This document shows, in pieces, positions 46,821-59,230 of a DNA stretch of 64,000 bases. The position numbers and the translations under genes are program-made. Below the pieces are notes generated by a model, which did no database searches, was not told where the DNA came from, and worked only from the letters and a program-made list of their open reading frames with translations. The DNA is from Pararge aegeria (Eukaryota > Arthropoda > Insecta > Lepidoptera > Nymphalidae): positions 14,260,001-14,324,000 of the forward strand of contig NC_053187.1 in assembly GCF_905163445.1 (NCBI RefSeq), given 5' to 3'. Position 1 is the stretch's first letter. Every line of letters starts with the position of its first letter.

Positions 46821-47549
46821 TAATTAATATTAATTACAAGGATTGATAAGTAATATTTTTTTTTTGTTTTTATTATTATTTGGTTCCATCATAGTGATAA
46901 CTTAAGCTGCCCAAGGCTGTTTTTAATCCCCCGGGAATTTAGGGCTCCTGGTTACATAGTATTATGTCTGTCTCTAAGTCGCAAGCTTACTCCATGCAAA
47001 ACGCTGTTAAAATTCGATATTGGTTTTTAAGCCGTGCATAGGTAACAAATTTGATTTGTTTCCCGGGCACTTTTACGAGATAATAAGTATTCTAGTAGTC
47101 TAAAGTCTTTACTTCAAGTTATCTCTATGTTAAATTTCATCCAGATCGCTGCTTTCTCATTGACAATAATGAGAGGAATTCTTATGACAAGTTGGAAAAC
47201 TTAAGCCTGCTTTCCCTTAAAAATTATAATATAAGTGCCAAATTTGACTTCGTAACTATATATATAACAAAAATAAATAGGTGAAACTCTGTACTCTACG
47301 CCTTAACTAAGTTAGTAAAAAACCTCGCTAAAATATTGTTTATTACTTCGCTTAATCTTCGTGAAAACAAGATAATGTAAAGTAAGCCCACACTACTCTG
47401 TGTTTTTCGGGTAACTTGTTTAGTCCATACGTATACCTGCCTGCTATCTTTTCTATTTAGTCTAGTCCGTGATGCTTATAAAAAATAGCAGAAACGGCAT
47501 TGACTTTTTTGTAATTATATGTCTCGATGACACGATGGACTAATCTTAT

Positions 47550-47728
47550 ATCTATAAACGAGCAATTCTCGGAATCGGCTCCAACGATTTTGATGTAATT
47601 TTGTATACAGGGGTTTCGGGTGCGATAAATCGATCTAGCTAGGATTCATTTTTAGAAAATGACATTTTATTTGTGTTTTCCGGTAATTACCGATTTGGTG
47701 CAACAAAGTTGCACGGGTCAGCTAGTTA
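47550..47728 (+). repeat. Repeat F
   Basis: It shares TCTCGGAATCGGCTCCAACG, GCGATAAATCGATCTAGCTA, TTTTAGAAAATGACATTTTA and GTTGCACGGGTCAGCTAGTT with 20110-20335. Confidence 0.7.
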
Positions 47729-48099
47729 ATAATTATAGGGCGGTTAACGCAGTAATCTCTTATATATGCTCATTGAGCTCCTTTTGAAATAAATAATCAA
47801 TTCCAACCAGCAGTGGAACAATAATAGACCTGCATCCAGCAGTGGAACGATAATAGACTGCGGATGATGATAAGTACGTACAAGGTACCTATCTACCTAT
47901 GTTTCAACTTCCGTAAAAGTTATTCTATAGTTTTATGTAGCTCTGATAAAGACGCCAAGTTCAGAATTGAACATACCCTCAATAAAGTAACGGAAAAAAC
48001 AAAAAGCATATTGTGCATTGGAATGTTAATGAAATTCAAATGGTGATGATAGCCGGAGGCTTTCCCCAAGTAGGAAGGTATAAATTGTACACAACAATA

Positions 48100-48800
48100 A
48101 TAATTTATCCGGGAGCGTTTACTAGCTGCGGCGTAATAATAATAAAGCGCCGGCTGAGCTCCGCGCACCTGAACCCTCCTTGAGGTTGATAATATTCTTC
48201 CTGGCCTGGCCCTCGATTTCCTCGTCGAACATTGATTACCGGCGCCCACCGCCGCCAGTTTTCATTAGCGCCAAATTTATCTTCGGGCAAAGTCGCGTAC
48301 CATCGGCGCTGGCCGGGCGAGTGAGTGGGACGCTCCGCGGCCGCTGCGCCGAGCTCGGCAGCCCGCCTCCGCCTCGGCAGTTGGCTCCATTGACAGTCCG
48401 CGCGGCGCGCCGGCGGCACGTTGCTCCCATGCCACACGCTTCTGCGACTCCGCTGTGATCAAAGCCCCCACACAACGCAAAACCCGAATAAAATGTGACT
48501 TTCCCATCTACCTTCACCAAACGACGCTCCTCGGGCCGATATAGAGACGTCAAGTGATCGTTAACTAATGCGAATGGGATATCTTTATTTTCAAAAAAAA
48601 CGTGCTTATTGTAGAGTACTGGATGAGTGCATGAAGCCCGCGGTTGAACAGATCCGAGGTCATTCACTGGTTCGACAGGTCCGCCCCGTTTACTATTCAG
48701 TCGTACTAGACACATTCTTCGAGTTGGCAAAGAAGTGTCCTATGTTGAATGAAAACGCAGGCCTTATCAGTGGACCTTGACAATACACAGTAGCGCATTG
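48100..48800 (+). promoter_or_regulatory. GC-rich block, probable promoter of the downstream first exon
   Basis: CpG-dense sequence (GCGGCCGCTGCGCCGAGCTC, GTCCGCGCGGCGCGCCGGCG) stands out from AT-rich intron and precedes the ATG at 49201 by less than 1.1 kb. Open frames on both strands here, including a long minus-strand one, are explained by high GC. No TATA box or initiator can be placed with confidence. It could also include a non-coding first exon. Confidence 0.5.
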
Positions 48801-49200
48801 TTTTATTGATTACGTTGTTGTGATGTTTACCAAAGTTCGCGAGTTATAAAAACACTAGTCGAGTTGTTTCGATAAGAGCACACGAGTGAGATAATGTACA
48901 AAAAAAAAGTATTATCCGGCACATTCGTCATATTGATATGATAGCGTGCTTGCGAACATTAATTGTTGTGTCTGACATTTAGATTGGCATTTTGGTGACG
49001 GAGAGACCCTCGCGCAATTAAGCGAAAGTCCTTGAAAGCAATTTAACGCGCTAAGTGTGAATTGTGGCGAACGTAAAATATCTTAAATGGCGTAGATGTC
49101 AGGGGTAATCTCGAAGCGCTGTGAGAGGATTAGATAGGTCAATTGGCACTGACTATGGCCTATTGTGTCACGTAGACTTGAATATAAGCGGGCGATCAAA

Positions 49201-49418
49201 ATGCATCGTTCGGGATCTCAATCCGATGGACTAGGTGCCAGTGGAGGGCCCACATTCATCGCTAAGAGTTCGGCTTCGGAGCACAGCATGGCAACCGGGG
49301 TGACGGCCACCAGCAGCGGTGGAAGCCTGCCCCGAACATTGAGCACGAGCGTGTTGCGTATCAAAAACAGATCTACTTTCTGGGATAAATTCTGGGATGA
49401 GCGCAATAGGCGTGATGC
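49201..49418 (+). CDS. dnc: PDE4/dunce candidate alternative first exon, downstream promoter
   Basis: The ATG at 49201 has a strong insect context (ATCAAAATG) and is the first in its frame after GTG-led upstream codons. It opens 72 codons plus GC|: MHRSGSQSDGLGASGG, then a Ser/Gly/Thr-rich stretch, then PRTLSTSVLRIKNRS and TFWDKFWDERNRRD. The donor GATGC|GTGAGT is strong (GT at 49419). Phase 2 with a GC remainder is the same as for the microexon at 44033, so it can join the same next UCR1 exon, giving RRD-A-HGED... by inference. Because it lies downstream of 38094, this isoform would lack the RRESF PKA site. I do not recognise the N-terminus. A separate nested gene is the main alternative. 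Confidence 0.65.
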
Positions 49419-50579
49419 GTGAGTAGCTTTCATAACACAGTTTATATTACATGTACTTACTTACTTTGAAATTCAAATTAAGCTTTATTCAGGACGTGTA
49501 TCTTAACAAGCTCTTTTGAATCGTGTGAAATTTTTCGTTTGTAAGTAATTTACCACCTGTTTGAATCGTAGTCATATGTTACGAAAAGAAGACGGTAAGT
49601 AAATATTCCAATGTATGAAATCCAAGCACATCTTTTTGTTTTGACTTGTAATAGTCTAATTAGCGATGCATTACCAGAAAATTATACTACGTTGCAAGTA
49701 TTGCTGAAATGGTACAGAATAGTAATTTATTACTATACACTAACAGCAGGGATGCTCAAAAAAGTAAAGTGTCATTAATTTATAGACAACTGGCAAGACT
49801 ATTTAGCATAATCATCTCTGTTGGTAACAACAATTTTGGTGTGTTCAAATTACTACCGCCCACATCTCTTTCGATATCCTTAATTGAGGGAATTAATTCC
49901 TTTGAACTAAATAAAATAACGATTGGAAATCAAATTGAACCACTTTATGAACGTTAGAATTGTTATCATTTTCATGAATTTTCTGAAGTTGATATCAAAA
50001 GATCATAATCATTATTGTTACCTGCTAAATAATAAAGAACTTTGGAGCTAAAGTATATCAGTCCCTTTGTAATAAAAATCTTGATTAGACTCTAATCTTT
50101 CCTTTGACTTCTTTACATCCAAAACGCAGATACCAGAAATAGTAGCCTAACAATACTATTGCGTGACTTGACATAATCGTTCCCCAATCTTAACTTTCCC
50201 CTGTGTAATGTGTATACGCAAGTTGGCCTTAATCACGAAGCGATAATAAATATTGTACGCTAAGGATCGTACCTTCTGTATATGTTTATTGTACCAGAAA
50301 ATACCTAAATAAATAATATAACTATAACAAAACATGATATAAATCGGTGTGGGCAGTCTGTCTAGACTAGTACTTATTAGGTTTAGGTCCTTAATTCCTC
50401 AGTTTCTTTCAAATGCCTTCTCAAAATAACATTATATAAATGTTTTCAATAAAATAAATAACTAGAGATTAAGATTTGTATACTCCCACGTTAAAAGATA
50501 AATGTGGATTATTCAAAAGATACCTATTGTAAACAATCCTGGATATTTTTACCAAGATTTCAATATCTAATGTCACCCA

Positions 50580-50690
50580 TATCCATCGATCCACTTAGCT
50601 ATGCGCTTCTTCGATTGCCACTTCAGTTTTGCAACCTTTCGACATTATATATCAGTTGATCTGGTTCTATTGCTTATTTTCACACAAACT
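50580..50690 (-). mobile_element. LINE RT C-terminal remnant, minus
   Basis: TGCGCTTCTTCGATTGCCAC, TTCAGTTTTGCAACCTTTCG and GTTGATCTGGTTCTATTGC resemble decayed minus-strand KVxKLKWQ-encoding sequence as at 15100. Confidence 0.4.
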
Positions 50691-50872
50691 TAATTAAACA
50701 AATCTTCATTAATTCGATAATATCGTGAGGTATATTGATACTTATTTTCCTACAACAGACAGACAGATAACTATGTCCAACTTGTTAAATTAATATTTCT
50801 GGAATTGAAGCCAACAATAATGTATATATTTTAATAGCGACAACTCAGAAAACAGAATCGTGTATCTTAGTG

Positions 50873-51154
50873 TAACAATTACCGATGACGAGAATGTAAA
50901 ACAAGTGATTAAAAGTATATTACAATGGTAGTTAACAATGAAAAACAAACGTGATTTTATGTCACTGTTGCAAGAAATTTGTCCTTTGTTTTTTTTTACA
51001 TTTTAAAGTAATTAAGGTCCTCTAATGAAATTAAAAAAACAAAGGATACATTTCTTGCAACAGTGACAAAAATTAAATTTATTCTTCGTTGTTAACTACC
51101 ATTGTAATATTCTTTTAATCACTTGTTTTACATTCTCGTCATCGGTAATTGTTA
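50873..51154. mobile_element. 282-bp foldback (long inverted repeat) element
   Basis: Left arm 50873-50997 and right arm 51033-51154 are near-complete reverse complements. Examples: TAACAATTACCGATGACGAG at left and CTCGTCATCGGTAATTGTTA at right; TTGTTAAC..CCATTGTAATAT; CACTGTTGCAAGAAAT and ATTTCTTGCAACAGTG. Only small gaps break the pairing. The loop is about 35 bases. No ORF is carried. The layout is that of a foldback MITE; target-site duplication is not obvious. Confidence 0.9.
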
Positions 51155-52029
51155 CTCTGAAATTATTTAACTTGTTAATTCTTAAAACTGTTATTCATTT
51201 CTATATAACGACACTATTTTACATTAATTAGATACAACCTAATTATTTATACGATTAGCTAAGTGACTTCTAACCAATTTAGATGATACCGACAATATTC
51301 TTACTGCGTCATTTGGGCTTGCTCAACTTATATTGGCGCTGTGTGTTTTGTCTCCGGAACACCGCTGCGCTAGAGAACTCGGCAAGGTCATATTAACACA
51401 ATGTTATACCTTGTTTGAAAGTAAAATAATATTATTATTATTATTAAATGTTCGAAGATATTTAATACTGATTGTTAATAGTCTAAGGCAAACAACAATA
51501 TTTATTTCACAGGACACGACTGGTCAAATAAAATGATACATACATGAAAAAGAAACTAAATCGACTGTACTGAATACGTATATTTACATGTACTGTTATA
51601 GTTAAAAACTATTTAAATTACTAGAAAATCGACACCGATTATTTATTCGTATCACTTTACTCAGTAATACCTACCTACTTTATATTATAAAGCAGAAATA
51701 ACTGATTCCTTAACATTCGCAAATACAATTAATAATAAGCTTTTTCCAGTTATTTTAGATGTCAGGTAGATGTAAAAATGAGACTATTGACAAGAAAATG
51801 TAACTCAATATTGAAAGATGTAAAGTGTGCAAAGGAAAATCTACTTGACATGATAAAAATCAAAGTAAACACAAATTCCCTTTATGTAAGATTCATTTTC
51901 CGGAGATTATATTTACCTCTTCCCTAAAAAATACATGTGACATTTTTAAATGCTTTGTAGGATTCTAAAAATGTTTTACATAAAGGTGTGCCTTACGACT
52001 ATAAACTGTGCGGTGCGATAAGATAAAAA

Positions 52030-52290
52030 ATAAGTATATAAGAGGAAGTTTAAAAGGAGGCGACAGTGACAGTAAAAATTATGAGTTTGGCTAGCTGAGG
52101 GAGAAGAAAATCATGTTAACAGAAGAATAATAAATATTATGTATGTGGAAGAGCAAAGGAGTAGAGGCAGACGAAAAAAGAGACGGTTGGATTGGGTGAA
52201 AGAGGATATGCGTGTAAAAGGATAGTAAGATATCAGATGATAGAAGTGAATAGTAGAAGAAGACATGAAGTGCAGACCCCACATAGCGTG
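52030..52290 (+). mobile_element. Non-LTR RT C-terminal remnant (RGRxKKRWLDWVKED type)
   Basis: The + strand encodes QRSRGRRKKRRLDWVKEDMR, VKG and further decayed codons up to AGACATGAAGTGCAGACCCC. This matches the widespread GRPKKRWxDxVKxDM..KGVSDE..KKKTxCADP end of a lepidopteran LINE. It is a third LINE type, different from 14880 and 27890. Confidence 0.7.
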
Positions 52291-54186
52291 GATAATATTA
52301 TTGCTTGCAGTTTTCAAAGGGTTAAGGGTTAAGGGTCAAATATAATTTTCTTAATCCTAATTTCCTATTTTGTATTTATGATGTTTTCCTTAACGGGCAT
52401 ATAAGATTTATATTTATATTTTAAGCAAAGGTGGTGGCCATTGCTCCAGGTCCAACCTGCGTGGCAGTACTATTATTTGTTATGTGCCTGCATCTTTAGC
52501 GGCGTACACGTTTACTTTTTGCGGGAATCATGCTGAAACGGGCGCTTCTTTTAATTGACTCCTTTGCTTTAAAATGTGATACAACTATAAATACACGTTT
52601 TTATGACTGAACTGAATTTTTATAAAACGATATAGAATTTGATAAATTTTATTCATAATCAATGCTCAATAGTGAAATATAGCTGCACCACAGGACGATG
52701 CGCGTGTTTTGTATGGCAGGCAATTACCTGGTTATATAACGCCAATACAAACAAAAGATTTTTGCTTATAAAACATCTTACGTTGGATTGCCAATTATCA
52801 CTCTCTTATTTGTAACTATACTATGTACTCCAGCTAAACGAAGATTGTAACAAAAACAATGCACGCTGAAATGATAATTTTGAAAAAATAGAGTAAATCC
52901 AATGAGTGAATACGAATAAAACAATACCGAAAAACATGACAGAGAACATCACAGTCCACTACATAGAAAATTGACGGATGAAATCAACAATGCTGCAGGG
53001 CCTTTTTAAACAAACATAGCTTGAGACAGGCATAAATGCAGAATAAGTTTTTTTACTGGAGAGTGCTTGCGACGCGAGAAAAACCAATTCTTTTAGATTT
53101 TAAATGTTAACTAGAATTTGTAGCTCACTCCTAGAAATTTAACGAAGCTCCGCAAATTACGCAGCATAAGCACAATTCCACAAAAGTGCTTTTATGCATG
53201 TGATTTTTAAAGACACAATTTAAAAGAATATACCCTTTTAATACACTTATGTCTCATTCTTTTTGCATGCTAAAGACCTAGACATGTCCGCAGCCCCACC
53301 TTTGTGAACTGCATCACTACTCATGTTATACCTAGAAAGTATATGGACAAACAAATAACTCACGTTCGCATTAGTAATATTAGTAGGATTTTGAATCATG
53401 AAATGTACACTGCGTTTTATTCGAATTAAAATACTAAATTGAATTAAAAAATAAGTATATAGAAATAATAGCAGATTTGCAGATTAGATAGATTGCAGAC
53501 CTTAAGAATCATGGAGTTGTTTAAACTCGTTTATCATTACAAAACTCAGCCCTTGTTAGTTATTTGATGCTTCGAAATGGACTGGACATTGTAAAAAACG
53601 GAAAATATGCTTAAGAACTAGTGAACAAAATGAGAAAAAAATATTCTGTTGAAAAAATCACATAACTATTTCTAAAGTGCAGTCTAATTAGGTTGCTTCT
53701 AGATATTTGCGCATTGAGCCGGTGCGTTCTGATAAGACACGCTTAAATATACGCAAAGATACAGAGATAGAGATATAATTACGCACAGTCCTATGAATGT
53801 TATTATGGATATGTATCTTTTCATCTCACCGGTAGCTCCTTAATCGGAGAGATGATCGGACTCGCTGTTTGCTTTTAAAACATTTCTAGTCTCTTTTTCA
53901 AAATAGTTTTCATTCAGTGTCCAGCTTGACAATACTAGCTTGAAACTTTATCTGTGTAAAACAAAACAGTCCAAGGGCTACTTTGGTATGCAGACTATAA
54001 ATTGACACAACAATCTTTTAAGGACTAGCAAATTTACATCCTGAAACAGTCCAAAAAGGAATACTAAAATTATCTTCCTAAATTACCTATCCAATTACCT
54101 TAATTATTAGAATAATTAATTAATCACTAATAAAAAACTCAGTACATTTACCCTTTCAATCTTACAATTCTTGTTGCAATTTGGTT

Positions 54187-54474
54187 TTAACTACATAATG
54201 CCACCCATCTGAATTCTGTGGTCGCAACATAGTAAAGAATTTGAAGTTCATAGACATGACTCAATCCCCAATAAGGGTTATCTTTGCCACAAAGGTAGAC
54301 CAAGTCACGGGCATCTCGCATTAAGAAGGCATCGGAGCCTCTTAAGATAAATAGGGAGCGGGATGAGGGTGGCCACCAAGACGCTTTCAGTGGGTGAAAA
54401 TCCGACATAACCCAATCCCTCCCCATGAAAATGGAAATCCCCTTCAACGGTAGACAAAAAATGACCCACGTCAC
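54187..54474 (-). other. Open frame of 95 codons, likely repeat fragment
   Basis: The minus-strand frame contains PLKGISIFMGRDWVMSDFHP, LKASWWPPSSRSLFILRGSD and DLVYLCGKDNPYWGLSHVYE. It has no ATG at its start and a first Met only at codon 17. GC is higher than in flanks and the region looks like decayed repeat sequence. No domain is recognised. It may be part of an undescribed element. Confidence 0.25.
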
Positions 54475-55544
54475 GGAATAAATAACGTTACAGCCTTTAA
54501 TAATCCAAGGTAAGTTACGTGTTGCGTTAAAAATAAATTTGTTTAAAAAAGTCGATATTGATAAATAGTATTATATGACTATATATGGTATCTTTTAACA
54601 ATGCGAAACAGTTGAACATTGTCCATTAATATAAATTAGTAAAATAGTAGAAAATATAAATATGAAAATATCCTATAACGAATGTATGCGGCTCTATTTA
54701 TCACTGTTCAGATAATTCACTCTACCAAAAATAATATTCGTCATACACTCAAATTTGATTAGCTATTCGCAAACATTAAGTTTTAGTTTATTATCTTCTA
54801 ATTACTGGTATAATAAAATAAACACATTATAAATATTGCCTAGAGATACTACAGATCGAATAGATTAAAGGGGCGATAAAATGTGTATACACACTACTCA
54901 AAGAAAACCTTTGTACAAGAACACTTGAGCTCCTAAAGCTTAAGTAAATATGCGCTGCGTTATTCTTAAATAAATCCCGTACATTAATATTTATGTAACC
55001 ATTGAAATAATAGCTTTAAAAAAATTTTTATACCGGCTTACAACAGTTTTAGACAAACAACATATAAATCGTAAAACAAATTGCTTATTTTTTTTCAAAT
55101 ATATTTTTGGTAAAAGCACAGCAAAGTAAGGAATTTTAGTCCAGAAACAACGTTTACTAATCGCCTAGTTCGTACATGGCAAGCTCATGCTTTAAATAAA
55201 TAATTGTCTCAATACCAAAACTACATTTACCAACTGATATTGGCCAATATTTGTTTTACAAGTAAGATCCAGTAATTAGAGCTAAGATATATGCTTTGTG
55301 GACTTTGACAAAAAGCATAATTTCCATTATTAATTCTTGCATGACAGCATCAATTCTTGCCATCCTCAAATAATGCAATTATAAAGTCCGCACTCGGTTT
55401 TTGACAGCTAGTAACAGAGCTTAGCATCTCAGGAATATATATAGAATACCTTTGTAGGTGTTCTGTGTTATAATTACAACACAGATTTAAGATAAGGGAT
55501 ACAAAGATGCGCGATACGCGTGCCCGGTGAACAGAAAATAATAA

Positions 55545-55800
55545 TATATATAAACTGCAGCAGGTGTAGTAGTAGAGGTCTTTGTAACCAAGCTTGTCGG
55601 GGGAAGTACTACCACTATGCTTATTTCTGCCGCTAAGCAGCATCGTTATAATGTGGTTACAGGTGTAATTACAGGTACATAAGGTTTAACAACGTGTAGG
55701 GTTGATAGACACAGGGACGCACGTTGCAGGACGTTTTCTGTGCATGCCCTGCGAAATGTTGCTCTGTTTATAGGCGATGGTTTTTCACTTACCATCAGGT
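55545..55800 (+). repeat. Repeat G
   Basis: GTAGTAGTAGAGGTCTTTGT, TACTACCACTATGCTTATTT, CTGCCGCTAAGCAGCATCGT, GTGGTTACAGGTGTAATTAC and TGCATGCCCTGCGAAATGTT, ending ACTTACCATCAGGT. It matches 43185-43500. Confidence 0.7.
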
Positions 55801-55934
55801 TATTATAAAAAGAGACGAAAGTCAAATAACTAAAGGGATCAGACATATTAGGCAACCAAATAATATACCTATGTACCTATGCAAATGTGCGGGGCAAATA
55901 CTCGTTGTCGTTTCTAAGGTAATGGAATGGTGAT

Positions 55935-56072
55935 CCCACGACGTTAAACAGAGCATAAGTCGGCCCCTAACGAGATGGACATACAACAGGACCCCAGGGC
56001 CGTGGATTTTGGAACTCCCTACATAGCAGCTATGTCCAGTGGACTTCAATCGGTTGACGATGATGATGATGG
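55935..56072 (+). mobile_element. LINE (KWQWA family) 3' end
   Basis: AACGAGATGGACATACAACA, GGATTTTGGAACTCCCTACA, TAGCAGCTATGTCCAGTGGA and CTTCAATCGGTTGACGATGA with a (ATG)n tail, the same end as 8600-8657. Confidence 0.75.
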
Positions 56073-57694
56073 TGACCTATATAAGTAAAACCAAGCAGAA
56101 AGATGGTAGAAACTTGTACAAATTAACTTTACCTAACATTATAACGTTGTTCTTTGACTACGCCGACAAGCTATAATTTGATTCGACTAATCCTCTTATG
56201 GCGTATAGTCAGGAATTCCTGCAACTCATAAGCTCGCTGCTCGTGAAGCTCTTCTATAATAATATTACCTACCATTATTGCCTTCAACTGGGTTTCTCAA
56301 TGCCAATTCTTTTTATTATTACTTTAAGATAACAATTATTGTTTATTATATATATATTTATATATTTATCTAATAGTGGCGTGCACTCCAAACATGCACA
56401 AAAGCACTGCATACCCTAACATTGATATTTAACTCATATAGGAGGAGAACATGTGCCGCTTTAGGAAATTTTCCTGGTGTATGCATAACGTGGTAAGAAA
56501 ACCAGTGCACGTCACTGTACATTTAAAACAAAGTCGTGTTAGTTACACCTATAATTTGAGAACCGATGGGTCGACTTTCATTTTATTTTAAAATTTTTTT
56601 TTTTTTATTTACAATCAAAACAATTAGCTAGCCGTTCATTAGTAACAAAACATAACTGACAGCGCACGTCCTGTTGTCTATACCTAATCGTAAAACTGTT
56701 TATGTGACCTATAGAGAGGTACTTTAATCCGGAGTAAGATGAGTTTTACGTATTGTATTTTATAAAGATATCGTGATGTAAAAAATATTATATATAATTG
56801 GCTATCTAAATATGATCAGTTGTCATAATATGATGGAAGGTGCGACTACGGCTAGTTGTCACCCTGTCAATATACCGTACCAAATTCCGTGGGGATGTGG
56901 TACGTTTGTACGTTGCTGATTTTATGATTCTTTAATATTCATTAATTTAATAAACTGCTATATATAAACTGCTTTGCTTTTGTCAAGTTTTTTTGTTTTT
57001 TTTTTTAATTATTTCAGTATTGTTCTCCCTCACGATTTCGAAAGCAGGTTGAAGTTAAAAAGCTGTATTGGTCTCTTAAAAACTTTGTCGTGGAAATCAC
57101 CGATGATGCCAGTTTGTAAATAATAACGCATCAGAAGAAACAAGTTATAAATATGTATCTCCTATAAGAGAGGTGGTCTGTGCTCAGCTTCGAGGCATAT
57201 AAATAAGCTAATGAAGATGATGTTAATAACAAAAACCTTTTTATATGAACATTTCAAGTAAACTTGCTTCCTAAGAATATTTTTTTTGACCAAAAATCAG
57301 ATGAAATAGCACTTCAGCGCAAATTCAGCATCAGTAGAAATTGCCAAGATTTATTATCTTACTGTTTTCCAAGCTTTCAAGTTTAAAAATAAACCTCTTA
57401 GGTGCTTAGCAACTGAGAATACCCTGCAAAACGTAAAGCTCGTTATTTATTAATTTCTTTCAAGATATTATTTCCAATTACCGCCCACTTGGATCTGGCG
57501 TAGGTTTAAGTAGAAACACGCGTATTGCAGACGTCATGTTATAATGAAATACAATAATAAAAGGATAGCAACAACAAATATATTCCTTAAAGAAATGATC
57601 GTTATAAAACTTAGAACAGCATCCCACGGTGAGCTTTGTAACGCAATATTTTACGATACACAGACATTATGACCATTGTTCTCATATGGAATGT

Positions 57695-57800
57695 TTGAAC
57701 CCGGCTAAGTTTGTTGTAGGCTCTATTTAGACCAGGTCGCGTTTGGAAACCTCGTAGCTTTAGGTTAAAGTTGGCGAACGTTGTTATCACCATCATCCCA
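57695..57800 (+). mobile_element. Repeat C, plus copy
   Basis: CCCGGCTAAGTTTGTTGTAG, CCAGGTCGCGTTTGGAAACC and TAGCTTTAGGTTAAAGTTGG, then GTTATCACCATCATCCC. It matches 32515 and, inverted, 3785. Confidence 0.65.
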
Positions 57801-58584
57801 CAAGAATGTGTATATTACTGAAAAACATTACTTATTTTAAGATATTAAGAAAAGTGCAAAAATTGTTCTGATGTAACGAGATATCACAAAACCTTTTCAT
57901 ATATATAATGAAAAGAAGATTTTTAGAAGCGTTAATGGTTTCTAATTTACAGAGAATTTAGATCAAAGACACGATATGTTATAATTGAATATAAAATCTA
58001 TTGTCTCAACACTTTTCGGTTATGACTTACAATTCATCATAAGTTAAATAAATATCTAAAACGCCCATAGCTTCTTAGGCTTTGGTGATACTATCACTGT
58101 GATATAATAAATGAATGAATGATGAGAATAGACGGAACCCATATTCAGCCATTATTGCATGATGCATGCAGTGATTGTGTCCAAAAATTGTGAAAACGCC
58201 CCGCACAAGTCTCATTTAACATGTGGAATGTTGCTAGCAACTATTTTCCTTTTTTCCCCATTTTCTGGTAAACGTTTAGAACCTTAGAGGTTTACTGATT
58301 ACTGTCATTTACTAAATGGTATGAAGTGCCTGTTCAAGAAAAACTACTAACGTGTAGTGGTTTTTGATGCTTCAATATTATTCGTGTACACTGTTTCTTT
58401 ATGTTCTTAATTCTTTGACCTTTGCCATTATAGCATCCCACAACTGGACTTATAGAAATAGGAGGACAAAAAAAGAAGAGTTCGAACGCACAGTCTATCT
58501 TAAATAAAAATCTGGGACATGAATTCCACATCCGAAAATACGCACCATAAGAAACCACCTTTAGCTTATTTCAAAAAATGTGAG

Positions 58585-58760
58585 GATCAAAATTCAAAAT
58601 TCTTGTATTTAAGTAGGCCTAACATGAGCACTGTTGGAACGTCAAGTACTTAAGCAGTGTCTCTTTGTAATATCTCTACCACCGGTTTGGAAGGCAGATT
58701 CTACCGAAAAGAAGCCGGCAAAAACATAGCAAATGCTTATTTCCAACATCATCCATTGTA
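58585..58760 (+). repeat. Repeat D, plus copy
   Basis: AAGTAGGCCTAACATGAGCA, TGTTGGAACGTCAAGTACTT, ACCACCGGTTTGGAAGGCAG and AAGAAGCCGGCAAAAACATA. Confidence 0.8.
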
Positions 58761-58858
58761 TACACTGACCAACATTAATTTGATACAAGTAATCTCATAG
58801 CGTCCGGGAAGTTCCTTCATAAATCAACTAGCTTGCAGCTATCACAATATTAAGTTTA
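58749..58858 (+). repeat. Direct repeat pair, copy 1
   Basis: CATCCATTGTATACACTGAC, ATTAATTTGATACAAGTAAT and GCGTCCGGGAAGTTCC, to CACAATATTAAGTTTA. It recurs as 59119-59230. Confidence 0.8.
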
Positions 58859-59118
58859 GTTAGGCAACTGCTTGGCATAAATGTACTGTACATTATGCGG
58901 GATATTGTGTACATGTATTGCAGATAGGTCAACACAAAGATCAATCACCAGATCAGATCAATGTACCGCACAATATTCGGTAGTCACCAAAAACTACATC
59001 TGAAATTACGCACCTTGATAAGCGGAATATTATTATTTATACGTTATGCAATATCACGTACCATAGACAAGCACCTAAACGTTTCTTTATAAGGATATTA
59101 GGAATCACGAGATAACTT

Positions 59119-59230
59119 CGTCCATTGTCTATGCTGATAAACACTAATTTGATTCAAGTAATCCAGTTAGGGCGTCCGAGAAGTTCCTGTAGAAAGCTTT
59201 CAGTGCGCCGCTTTAACAATATTACGTTTA
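59119..59230 (+). repeat. Direct repeat pair, copy 2
   Basis: CGTCCATTGTCTATGCTGAT, ACTAATTTGATTCAAGTAAT and GCGTCCGAGAAGTTCCTGTA, to AACAATATTACGTTTA. Copies are 260 bases apart and about four-fifths identical; they probably belong to repeat D's 3' portion. Confidence 0.8.

Larger units (their letters stand above)
44069..49200. other. Intron between microexon and downstream first exon
   Basis: It contains SINE-C, repeat D, a LINE 3' end, repeat F and a GC-rich promoter-like block (listed). 46980-47260 is Helitron-like on composition and 47770-47875 is a SINE/LINE tail (GCAGTGGAACGATAATAGAC, GATGATGATA). I see nothing in about 45050-45800 or 46150-46650 except AT-rich sequence. Confidence 0.6.

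Noticed and set aside
48236..48730. Longest open frame in the window, 164 codons on the minus strand
   Set aside because: It starts at TTG, lies in a CpG-rich promoter-like block where stops are rare, shows no domain, and overlaps equally open plus-strand frames.
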